From contig NZ_QJKC01000012.1 in the NCBI RefSeq assembly GCF_003202035.1, positions 78,158 through 142,157 of the forward strand: a stretch of DNA of 64,000 nt. Reading direction: 5' to 3'. This document shows, in pieces, positions 37,035 to 44,832 of this stretch (position 1 is the first letter of the stretch; each line of letters starts with the position of its first letter). A program made the translations under genes and the position numbers. The notes under the pieces were generated by a model. The model ran no database searches. It saw only the letters and a program-made list of their open reading frames with translations, and had not been told where the DNA came from. The DNA comes from Aquitalea magnusonii (GTDB taxonomy: Bacteria; Pseudomonadota; Gammaproteobacteria; Burkholderiales; Chromobacteriaceae).

Positions 37035-37883
37035 ATGAAAACCCTCAAGCTCACCCTGGCCACTGCCTTGCTGGCCTTGTCCGCCCTGGCTTCTGCCGAA
37101 GAAGCCGTGCTGAAAGTCTCCGCCATTCCCGATGAGGCCCCGACCGAACTGCAACGCAAGTTTGCGCCGCTAGGCCAGTATCTGGAAAAGGAGCTGGGGA
37201 TGAAGGTGCAATTCGTGCCGGTGACCGATTACGCCGCGGTGGTGACTGCGCTTAACAGCGACAAGATCGACATGGCCTGGCTGGGTGGCTTTACCTTTGT
37301 GCAGGCCAGCCTGCACGGCAAGGTGGTGCCGCTGGTGCAGCGCGAGGAAGACAGCAAGTTCACCGCCAAATTCATCGTCAATGCAGCGACGGGCGCCAAA
37401 TCGCTGCAAGACCTCAAGGGCAAGAGCTTTGCTTTCGGCTCGGCCTCCTCCACTTCCGGTCACCTGATGCCGCGCTACTTCCTGCAGAAGGAAGGCATCA
37501 AGCCGGAAACCTTCTTCAAGAACGTCGCCTATTCCGGCGCACATGACGCCACCGTGGCCTGGGTCGCCTCCGGCAAGGTGGATGCCGGTGCGCTCAATGC
37601 CTCGGTATGGGAAAAGCTGGTGCAAAGCGGCAAGGTGGATGGCAGCAAGGTGAAACTGCTGGCCACCACGCCGCCCTTCTACGATTACAACTGGACGGTG
37701 CGCGGCAATCTGGACAAGAAGCTGCAGGCCAGGATCACCAGCGCCTTCCTCAAGCTGGACCCGAAAAATCCGCAGGACAAAGCCATTCTCGATCTGCAAC
37801 GGGCCAGCCGCTTCATTCCCACCAAGGCTGACAACTACAAGGGTATCGAGGCTGCGGCAGAAGCGGCAGGCCTGCTCAAGTGA
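37035..37883 (+). CDS. PhnD-like periplasmic solute-binding protein (phosphonate/phosphite or selenate ABC importer)
   Basis: A 282-residue protein with a signal peptide (about 1-21, ending ALASA) and AAGGAAA before the ATG. The PhnD fold is marked by IPDEAPTELQRKFAPLGQYL, then VTDYAAVVTALNSDKIDMAW and GGFTFVQA, then SASSTSGHLMPRYFL. The IPDEAPTELQRKF variant recalls the PhnD-like subfamily proposed to bind selenate rather than classical phosphonate binders; no selD or C-P lyase gene is nearby to decide. It is followed directly by its ATPase (4-base overlap) and a fused permease. Confidence 0.85.
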   Translation: MKTLKLTLATALLALSALASAEEAVLKVSAIPDEAPTELQRKFAPLGQYLEKELGMKVQFVPVTDYAAVVTALNSDKIDMAWLGGFTFVQASLHGKVVPLVQREEDSKFTAKFIVNAATGAKSLQDLKGKSFAFGSASSTSGHLMPRYFLQKEGIKPETFFKNVAYSGAHDATVAWVASGKVDAGALNASVWEKLVQSGKVDGSKVKLLATTPPFYDYNWTVRGNLDKKLQARITSAFLKLDPKNPQDKAILDLQRASRFIPTKADNYKGIEAAAEAAGLLK

Positions 37884-38677
37884 GCCTGCAGTTTGACAGC
37901 GTCAGCCTGCAACTGGGCGGAACAGACATCCTGCGCGCGATCAGTCTGAGCCTGGCCCAGGGGGAGCAGGCGGCGCTGATCGGACCATCCGGCGCCGGCA
38001 AGACCTCGCTGCTGTTGCTGGCCGCCACCCGCTACCGTCCCGGACACGGCAGCCTCAACCTGCTGGGCGACAATCCCTGGCATGTGTCACCGCGCTGGCT
38101 GGCCGGTTTGCGCAGCCGCATCGGCATGATCTACCAGGCAGCACCCTTGCCGGCCCGCCAGCGGGTGGTGCATGCGGTGGCAGCCGGACGGCTGGGGCAG
38201 ATGTCCGGCTGGAGCGCGTTGCGCCAGCTAGTGTGGCCGGACGACACGGCAGCCATCCTGGACAGCCTGCAGCGGGTGGCGCTGGCCGACAAGCTGTGGC
38301 AACGCTGCGATCAGCTGTCCGGCGGGCAACGCCAGCGCGTCGGCATTGCCCGGGTGCTGCACCAGCGTCCCGCGCTGATACTGGCGGACGAACCGGTGGC
38401 AGCGCTCGACCCGCGGCTGGCCGATGACACCATCCGCCTGCTGTGCGACGAAGCCGCCGCACGCCAGTCCACCCTGCTGGTCAGCCTGCATTCGGTGGAA
38501 CTGGCACTGGCTTATTTCCCGCGCATCATCGGGGTGCGCGATGGCCAGATCATGTTCGACCTGCCACGCGAGCAAGTGCATCCGGGCGTGGTCAGCGCCC
38601 TGTATGCCGGTGAAAGGCTGCGCGAGCCGGCTGAGCCACCCGCCCCGGCCGCCAGCCGCCAGGACCTGCGATGCTGA
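37880..38677 (+). CDS. PhnC-like ABC transporter ATP-binding protein
   Basis: A 265-residue ATPase starting with GTG at 37880, overlapping the binding-protein stop (GTGA). Walker A is GPSGAGKTS, the signature is LSGGQRQRVGIAR, Walker B is LILADEPVAALD, and the H-loop is in LLVSLHSVELA. It couples ATP hydrolysis to import through the fused permease encoded next. The C-terminal 15-20 residues are Pro/Ala-rich and not part of the fold. Substrate as for the binding protein. Confidence 0.9.
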   Translation: MSLQFDSVSLQLGGTDILRAISLSLAQGEQAALIGPSGAGKTSLLLLAATRYRPGHGSLNLLGDNPWHVSPRWLAGLRSRIGMIYQAAPLPARQRVVHAVAAGRLGQMSGWSALRQLVWPDDTAAILDSLQRVALADKLWQRCDQLSGGQRQRVGIARVLHQRPALILADEPVAALDPRLADDTIRLLCDEAAARQSTLLVSLHSVELALAYFPRIIGVRDGQIMFDLPREQVHPGVVSALYAGERLREPAEPPAPAASRQDLRC

Positions 38678-40239
38678 GCAGCCATCCGCGCGATCCGGCG
38701 CGCTGGCCGCGCCTGCTTACCCTGCTGCTGTGTCTGGCCTTGCTGGCCCCCAGCTTCAGCCTGACCCAGTTCAACCCGGCCACCCTGGCCAATCCGGATA
38801 GCTGGCGCACCATGGCCGGCTTTGTCGCGGGGTTCTTCCCCATGGCGCTGCAGGCGGATTTTCTGCGCGATGTGGCACGCGAAACCATCACCACGCTGGC
38901 CAGTGCCACCGCCGGTATTGCCTTGGCCATGCTGCTGGGTGCGCCGCTGGCCTTTGCCACCAGCCATGCCTTGCAGCGCCATGTGCTGGGTGGCGAGCGC
39001 CCTGCCCGTCTGGCCTGCTGGCTGGCCTCGGGGCTGCGCGGGCTGATGGTGATCTTGCGCGGCATTCCGGAAATCGTTTGGGCGCTGCTGCTGGTACGGG
39101 CGGTCGGCCTGGGCAGCCTGCCTGCGGTGCTGGCCATCGGCCTGGCGTATGGCGGCATGCTGGCCAAGGTGTATGCCGAGATTCTGGAATCACAAACACC
39201 CGGGCTGGCTTCTGCCCTGTATCTGCAAGGGGCCAGCCGCTGGCAGTGCCTGCTGTACGGCCTGTGGCCGCAAGCCCTGCCCGAGCTGCTGAGCTATAGC
39301 GTATATCGCTGGGAGTGCGCCATTCGCGCCTCGGCGGTGATGGGTTTTGTCGGTGCCGGTGGCGTGGGCCAGTTGCTGGACACCAGCCTGAAAATGCTCA
39401 ATGGCGGCGAAGTCAGCACCCTGCTGCTGGTGTTCCTGTTGCTGGTCAGCCTGAGTGAAGGCGTCAGCCAGTTATCGCGCCTTGCCCTGGGCCGCGTAGC
39501 CACCACGCGCATGCTGCCGCTAATGGGCCTGCTCGCCGTGGCCGCCAGCGTGCTGTGGCTGTGGCCGGGCTGGCGGGATAGTGGTTTCGACAGCAGCGCC
39601 ATCGTGCGCTTTGCCCGGGACTTCTTCCCCCCGGCCAGCGACATGCTGGCGGACATCGCCCACGGCGTTGTGGAAACCCTGGCCATGTCGGGGCTGGGCA
39701 GCGTGCTCGCTTTTATGGCTGGCGCGGTGCTGGCCATGCCGGCCGCCGGCCGGTTTGGTTGGGCTGCAAAGTGGCTGAGCCGGCTGTTGCTGAACGTGCT
39801 GCGTGGCGTGCCCGACCTGCTATGGGCTGCCATGGCGGTACTGGCCGTGGGCCTTGGCCCGGCGGCCGGGGTGCTGGCGCTGGCCTTGCACACCACCGGC
39901 GTGCTGGGGCGGCTGTTTGCCGAGACACTGGAAAACGCCGACCCGGAGCCGGAGCTGGCCTTGCAGCAGGTCGGGGCCGGCAGGCTGCTGGCCTTTGCCT
40001 ACGGTCAGTTGCCCACGGTATGCAGCCAGTGGCTGGCCTACACCCTGTACCGCTGGGAAAACAATATCCGCAGCGCCACCGTACTGGGCATCGTGGGCGC
40101 CGGCGGCCTGGGACAGCAGCTGTATCTGGCCTTGTCGCTGTTCCAGCAGCACCGGGCAGCCAGCCTGATCATCGCCATGCTGCTGCTCTCGTGGGCGGTG
40201 GAACAGCTCAGCCGTTATTGCCGGCAGCGCATGGGCTGA
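38671..40239 (+). CDS. PhnE-like ABC permease, two fused membrane domains
   Basis: A 522-residue inner-membrane protein made of two homologous permease domains (about 1-265 and 275-522). Each ends with the same pattern: YSVYRWECAIRASAVMGFVG followed by AGGVGQ in the first, YTLYRWENNIRSATVLGIVG followed by AGGLGQ in the second. One chain therefore supplies both halves of the channel. Single-domain PhnE proteins are about 260-280 residues. The ATG overlaps the end of the ATPase gene by 7 bases, so the three genes form a tight operon ending at the terminator at 40265. Confidence 0.88.
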   Translation: MLSSHPRDPARWPRLLTLLLCLALLAPSFSLTQFNPATLANPDSWRTMAGFVAGFFPMALQADFLRDVARETITTLASATAGIALAMLLGAPLAFATSHALQRHVLGGERPARLACWLASGLRGLMVILRGIPEIVWALLLVRAVGLGSLPAVLAIGLAYGGMLAKVYAEILESQTPGLASALYLQGASRWQCLLYGLWPQALPELLSYSVYRWECAIRASAVMGFVGAGGVGQLLDTSLKMLNGGEVSTLLLVFLLLVSLSEGVSQLSRLALGRVATTRMLPLMGLLAVAASVLWLWPGWRDSGFDSSAIVRFARDFFPPASDMLADIAHGVVETLAMSGLGSVLAFMAGAVLAMPAAGRFGWAAKWLSRLLLNVLRGVPDLLWAAMAVLAVGLGPAAGVLALALHTTGVLGRLFAETLENADPEPELALQQVGAGRLLAFAYGQLPTVCSQWLAYTLYRWENNIRSATVLGIVGAGGLGQQLYLALSLFQQHRAASLIIAMLLLSWAVEQLSRYCRQRMG

Positions 40240-40264
40240 TTCCTCAGCATGCACAACTCCTTGC

Positions 40265-40290
40265 AACGGCAGCCTTGGGCTGCCGTTTCT
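40265..40290 (+). terminator. Terminator after the PhnD/C/E-like operon
   Basis: AACGGCAGCC (40265-40274) pairs perfectly with GGCTGCCGTT (40278-40287), followed by TCTTATT. Confidence 0.75.
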
Positions 40291-40425
40291 TATTCCATAT
40301 TCTGATAAAAAATGCAGTTTTAATCGTTTTACCTGCTGAGCAGCAGCGCCTAGCATGGGGGCCATTCACTGCACTGCCTACCGGTACTGCAGTCATTGTC
40401 ATCTCACTCCACAAGAGGCTTAGCC

Positions 40426-41232
40426 ATGAAAACCCCTTCCCTGCTACTGGCGCTCACCCTGCTGGGCACTGCCGGCCATGCCCTGGCCGACCGTCTGGAC
40501 GACATCAAGAAAGCCGGCGTGCTGCGCGTGGCCGCTTTCGACAGCAATCCGCCCTTCGGTTTTCTGGATGCGCAAACCCACCAGATCAGCGGGCTGGATG
40601 TGGAAGTGGCCCAGGCCATTGCCAGGAAACTGCAAGTAAAACTGGAACTGGTGCCCACCAATCCCGCCAACCGCATTCCGCTGCTGGTGGCTGGCAAGGC
40701 GGATCTGGTCGCCGCCAACTTTACCGTCACCGACGAACGCAAGAAACAGGTGGATTTCAGCCTGCCCTACTTTGCTTCCGGTCAGCAGTTCATTGCCCGC
40801 AAAGGCAGCCTGAGCAAGCCGGAACAGCTGGCCGGCCTGCGCGTGGGGGTGGACAAGGGCACCACCCAGGAAATCTACCTGCGCGAGAAATACCGCCAGA
40901 CCACGGTAGTGGCCTACGACGATACCCCGCTGGCCTTTACCGCGCTGCGTAACGGCAATGTGCAGGCCATTTCGCAAGACGGCTCCAAGCTGGCTGCGCT
41001 GCTGGCCAATGCCCCGGACAAGGCCAAGTACGAGCTGGCGCCCTTTACCCTGACCCGCGAATACCAGGCCATCGGCCTGCCCAAGGGCGAAGCCCGCCTG
41101 AGCAAGGCAGTGAATGACACGCTGCTGGAACTGGAAAAGTCCGGCCAGGCCCGCAAGATCTACGACCGCTGGTTCGGCCCCAAGACCAAGGCTCCGCTGC
41201 CGCGTGATTTCAAGATCGGCGACGCTGCCTGA
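40426..41232 (+). CDS. Polar amino acid ABC transporter, periplasmic binding protein
   Basis: A 268-residue family 3 solute-binding protein with signal peptide about 1-20 (ending HALA|DRLDD). Signature blocks: IKKAGVLRVAAFDSNPPFGF, then SGLDVEVAQAIARKL and NPANRIPLLVAGKADLVAAN, then FSLPYFASGQQF. The ligand is probably an amino acid; the sequence does not tell which one. An in-frame ATG at 40396 would place 10 residues before the signal sequence. It is followed by two permease genes of the same class. Confidence 0.88.
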   Translation: MKTPSLLLALTLLGTAGHALADRLDDIKKAGVLRVAAFDSNPPFGFLDAQTHQISGLDVEVAQAIARKLQVKLELVPTNPANRIPLLVAGKADLVAANFTVTDERKKQVDFSLPYFASGQQFIARKGSLSKPEQLAGLRVGVDKGTTQEIYLREKYRQTTVVAYDDTPLAFTALRNGNVQAISQDGSKLAALLANAPDKAKYELAPFTLTREYQAIGLPKGEARLSKAVNDTLLELEKSGQARKIYDRWFGPKTKAPLPRDFKIGDAA

Positions 41233-41321
41233 TTTTTCCCCGGATCAGCCCACCGGCCTGCGCCTCGGTCGCACGGGTCGGTTTTCTGCGTTTTCATCCC
41301 CCTTACGGAAAGAATGGACAG

Positions 41322-42059
41322 ATGACTCCGCCTTCCTGGCTGGGACAAGGCTGGCTGGCACCGCACTATCTGGGCTGGCTGCTGCATGGTGCAGCCATGA
41401 CGGCCGCACTGGCACTGTGTGTCAGCCTGGCTGCCAGCTTGCTGGGCATCTTGCTGTGCGCAGCACAGGATAGCCCGCTGCGCGTACTGCACTGGCCTGC
41501 CCGTCTGTTTTGCAGCCTGCATCGCAACACACCGCTGCTGGTGCAGGTTCTGCTGTGGTATTTCGGCGTGGGTGGCCTGCTGCCGGATCAGGCCATGCAA
41601 TGGCTGAACAGCCCGCACCAACTGGCGCTGCCGCTGGGCTTGAGCCTGTCCTGGCCCTCGTTTGAATGGCTGGCCGCCTGGATTGCCCTGTCCTGGTATT
41701 CGGCCTGCTTTATCAGCGGAGAACTGGCCGCTGGCCTGCGCACCGTCGGCAGCGGGCAGCGGCTGGCTGGCCGGGCCCTGGGCATGAGCGAGTGGCAGAT
41801 TTTCCGCCTTGTCGTGCTGCCGCAGGCATTGCGCCATATTCGTCAGCCACTGCTTGGCCAGTACACCGCCATCATCAAGAACACCTCGCTGACCATGGCC
41901 ATTGGCGTGGCCGAGCTGTCCTATGCCTCTCGCCAGGTGGAAAGCGAAACCCTGCTGGCCTTTCAGGCCTTTGCCGTGGCCACCTTGTTCTATCTGCTGC
42001 TGGTCATCGCAACACAGCTGGCCGGGAGCCGGCGCAGCGCCGAGGAGCCTGGCCGATGA
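41322..42059 (+). CDS. Amino acid ABC transporter permease 1
   Basis: A 245-residue inner-membrane protein of the HisM/GltJ class. The first helix lies near 18-45, RNTPLLVQVLLWYF (69-82) is the family signature, and the cytoplasmic EAA loop is GRALGMSEWQIFRLVVLPQA. It starts 89 bases after the binding protein and overlaps the second permease by 4 bases (ATGA). Pairs with the next gene to form the channel. Confidence 0.88.
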   Translation: MTPPSWLGQGWLAPHYLGWLLHGAAMTAALALCVSLAASLLGILLCAAQDSPLRVLHWPARLFCSLHRNTPLLVQVLLWYFGVGGLLPDQAMQWLNSPHQLALPLGLSLSWPSFEWLAAWIALSWYSACFISGELAAGLRTVGSGQRLAGRALGMSEWQIFRLVVLPQALRHIRQPLLGQYTAIIKNTSLTMAIGVAELSYASRQVESETLLAFQAFAVATLFYLLLVIATQLAGSRRSAEEPGR

Positions 42060-42730
42060 TGCTGAGCTTGCTGCATGACAATCTGGACTATCTGCTGTGG
42101 GGCAATCTGGCCCAGGGCCAGCCAGGCGGGCTATTGCTCACCGTCGGCATCAGCCTGGCCGCAGGCGTGCTGGCCACGCTGGGTGGGCTGGCCGGGGGGG
42201 TTGCGCTGTGCATGGGTGGGCCGCGGCTGTGCCGGGTACTCAACACGCTGGTGCAGATCCTGCGGGCCATCCCGGTGCTGATGCTGATTTTCTGGTGCTA
42301 TTTTCTGCTGCCGATCCTGTTCGGCATCGACATTCCTGGCGTGTTGACGGTGATTGCCGCGCTGGCGCTGATCAATGCCGCTTATCTCAGCCAGTCGGTC
42401 AAGGCCGGCATCGATGCCATCGGCGACGGGCAGTGGCGCGCAGCGCAGGCCCTGGGCATGACCCGCTGGCAAGCCCTGCGCTACATCATCCTGCCGCCAG
42501 CCTTGCGCGCCATGTTGCCGTCCTTCGTCAACCAGTGGATCACCCTGCTGAAAGACAGCTCGCTGGCCTATGTGGTGGGCGTGGCGGAATTCACTTTTGT
42601 CGCCACCCAGATCAACAACCGCGAGCAGGTCTATCCCTTGCAGATCTTCGGCCTGCTGGCCATCGGCTATCTGTTGCTGTGCAGTGCGCTGGAATGGCTG
42701 GGCCGGCGCGCCGGCCGCATGCCGGCCTGA
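42056..42730 (+). CDS. Amino acid ABC transporter permease 2
   Basis: A 224-residue inner-membrane protein of the same class. ATG at 42056 lies in the stop of permease 1 (ATGA); a second ATG follows at once. Signatures: LRAIPVLMLIFWCYF (about 68-82) and the EAA loop AQALGMTRWQALRYIILPPA. No ATP-binding subunit gene follows: the next gene encodes a metallo-beta-lactamase-fold enzyme. The importer must borrow an ATPase encoded elsewhere. Confidence 0.88.
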   Translation: MMLSLLHDNLDYLLWGNLAQGQPGGLLLTVGISLAAGVLATLGGLAGGVALCMGGPRLCRVLNTLVQILRAIPVLMLIFWCYFLLPILFGIDIPGVLTVIAALALINAAYLSQSVKAGIDAIGDGQWRAAQALGMTRWQALRYIILPPALRAMLPSFVNQWITLLKDSSLAYVVGVAEFTFVATQINNREQVYPLQIFGLLAIGYLLLCSALEWLGRRAGRMPA

Positions 42731-42849
42731 AGGCGTCCTGCCGCGCAAGCCGGCGCAGCTTGGCCACCGCACCATGCGCTCCGGCGCAATGCTGCGCCAT
42801 CGACTACACTGGCTACAGATTGAACGGGCTGATGAGCGAGGGCTTCCAC

Positions 42850-43617
42850 ATGCATGTCAAGGTTCTGGGTGCGTCCGCCGGTATCGGACAAGCGGCGCGT
42901 ACCACCAGCTTTCTGGTCGATGGCAACTGCCTGATCGACTGTGGCACCGGTGTTGCCGACCTCGATACCGACGCGCTGTTGCAGATCGACACCGTACTGC
43001 TGACCCATAGCCACCTGGACCACAGCGGCAGCCTGCCCTTGCTGGCCGATGCCCATGTGACACACGGCGGCAGGGGGCTGGACGTCTACACCCAGCAGGA
43101 AACCATCAGCGCGTTGCAGCAGCACATGTTCAACGGCCTGCTGTGGCCGGACTACACCAAGGCGGCCCCCGGCAATATGCCATGGGTGAGGCTGCATGCA
43201 CTGGAAGTGGGCGATTCGATCTCCCTGCCCGATGGCATTGCCACCGCCCTGCCGGCGGAGCACAGCGTGCCGGCACTGGGCTGGCTGCTGGAAGGTCCAT
43301 GGCGGGCGCTGGCCTTTACCGGCGACTCCGGCCCCTGCCTGCCTTTCTGGCACTGGATCAGCCATGTCCCGTCATTGACGGATGTGATTTGCGAATTGAG
43401 CTATCTGAGCGAGCAGTCGGCCCTGGCGCTGAAAGGCGGCCACATGTCCCCCGCCCTGCTGCTGCCGCTGCTGGAAATCCTGCCACCCAATGTCCATGTG
43501 TGGATCACCCACACCGAAAGCAGCCTGCGCAGCCAGCTGCTGGAGCAGGTGCGCAAGGAACTGCCCTCGCTATTGCACCTGCATCCGCTGGAGCAAGGCA
43601 TCAGCATCGAGTTGTAA
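42850..43617 (+). CDS. 3',5'-cyclic-nucleotide phosphodiesterase, class II
   Basis: A 255-residue protein of the metallo-beta-lactamase superfamily. The start at 42850 (MHVKVLGASAGIG) has a GAGG about 7 bases upstream; an in-frame ATG at 42832 has no such signal. The metal motif THSHLDHSG lies at about 57-65, and the class II opening (VKVLGASAGIGQAARTTSFL, then LIDCGTGV) and the late CELSYLSEQSALALKGGHMS are present. The class hydrolyses cAMP/cGMP, so it may tune cyclic-nucleotide levels. It has no signal peptide and is likely cytoplasmic. Confidence 0.85.
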   Translation: MHVKVLGASAGIGQAARTTSFLVDGNCLIDCGTGVADLDTDALLQIDTVLLTHSHLDHSGSLPLLADAHVTHGGRGLDVYTQQETISALQQHMFNGLLWPDYTKAAPGNMPWVRLHALEVGDSISLPDGIATALPAEHSVPALGWLLEGPWRALAFTGDSGPCLPFWHWISHVPSLTDVICELSYLSEQSALALKGGHMSPALLLPLLEILPPNVHVWITHTESSLRSQLLEQVRKELPSLLHLHPLEQGISIEL

Positions 43618-43723
43618 GACCCGGTAACAAAACCCCGGCGCCAGCGTTACGCTGCCTTGGCCCGGATTCTCCACGAGGTTTTGTCAGCGCTTCCCGGGGG
43701 AGATGGGACAGAGCGGCAGCCGC

Positions 43724-44488
43724 TTACGGGCTGCTGCCGTAAATGCGCTGCAGCGGTTGCATGATGCGTGCCAGCCGGCCGCTGCGACGGACATGCTCAA
43801 AACCAGCGCGGACCTGTTGCACCAGCACCTCGCTGGTATCACGGTTGAACACCATGTACAGGCCGGACTCCAGCTCGCTCAGCACATAGACAGGCTCGAT
43901 CTGGCTGCAATCCAGGCCGTGCGGCGCACACTTGGCCAGCCCCAGCGGCACCAGATCGATGCGGCCAGCCTGTAACATCGGCAATAGCAGATCGCTGGAG
44001 CTGACCACCATCAGGGTCTTGTCACCGCCTTCGGCAAAGCCCTTGCGCCGCAGGTATTCCTCGCGGAAATCCATATTGACCACGCCGATGCGATAGCGCC
44101 GGGCATCATCCAGGCTGTGCACCACCACGTCGCCACGCCCTTTCTTGCGAAACAGCGCGATGCGGTTGGTCACCAGCGGGCCTATCCACTTGAACTTGTT
44201 CTCGCGTTCCGGGGTTCTGGCCACCGGATACATCAGGGTGCCGGGCCGGGCCAGCGTGGTGGTGTAGATTCTGGCCCAGGGCTGGATATCCACCTGGTAG
44301 GGCAAACCGGCGCTGGCCAGGGTGGCGCGCACGATGTCGGTGCAATAGCCCCGTATCGCCCCATCCTGCCGATAGGAAAAAGGCAGGTTGTCTTCTGCCA
44401 GCACCGGCAGTGTTGCAGCCAGCGCCCAGCTGCTGCAGACCGCCAGCCCGCAGCACATTGCCACCCACTTGATCAAAAAGCGCATCAT
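43724..44488 (-). CDS. Orphan periplasmic solute-binding protein (family 3-like)
   Basis: A 254-residue protein starting at the ATG pair 44488/44485, with a signal peptide (about 1-24, ending SSWALA). The mature part has the family pattern LPVLAEDNLPFSYRQDGAIRG with CTDIVRATLASAGL, but several later motifs differ from amino acid binders (ARTPERENKFKWIGPL is typical of the orphan branch often annotated as amino acid-binding). No permease or ATPase is adjacent on this strand. Ligand and partner unknown. It is 112 bases past the copZ stop in the same direction and probably transcribed separately. Confidence 0.75.
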   Translation of the reverse strand: MMRFLIKWVAMCCGLAVCSSWALAATLPVLAEDNLPFSYRQDGAIRGYCTDIVRATLASAGLPYQVDIQPWARIYTTTLARPGTLMYPVARTPERENKFKWIGPLVTNRIALFRKKGRGDVVVHSLDDARRYRIGVVNMDFREEYLRRKGFAEGGDKTLMVVSSSDLLLPMLQAGRIDLVPLGLAKCAPHGLDCSQIEPVYVLSELESGLYMVFNRDTSEVLVQQVRAGFEHVRRSGRLARIMQPLQRIYGSSP

Positions 44489-44600
44489 CGCGTCATCTGC
44501 GGCCTGAAGCCGTCTGCTTGTAAACGACTGATGCCGGCCTGCGCGACCGGCATCTGCAATGACAGCAGTATAAGTGTTTATACCGATGGCCGGTACTGAT

Positions 44601-44816
44601 TCATTCGCTGGCGACGACCTCGAAGCCGGCATCCACCACGGCGGCCGCCAGTTCTTCCGGCGACACGGTCGCCGCATCGTACACGACGTGTGCCTGCTTG
44701 CTTTCCAGGCTGACCTCGGCGCTGCTGACACCCGCCATGGTGGACAATACCTGGCTGATGCTGTTGGCGCAGCCGCCGCAGCTCATGCCTTCGATATGCA
44801 GTTTCAGTTCGCTCAT
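44601..44816 (-). CDS. copZ: Copper chaperone (heavy-metal-associated domain)
   Basis: A 71-residue protein that is one heavy-metal-associated domain, with the Cu(I)-binding motif GMSCGGC (10-16) and the following beta-alpha-beta pattern. It carries Cu(I) in the cytoplasm to the CopA pump. It starts 16 bases after the copA stop, so the two are one operon. No regulator gene lies in the operon. Confidence 0.92.
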   Translation of the reverse strand: MSELKLHIEGMSCGGCANSISQVLSTMAGVSSAEVSLESKQAHVVYDAATVSPEELAAAVVDAGFEVVASE

Positions 44817-44832
44817 GCTCGTTCCTTTCCGT

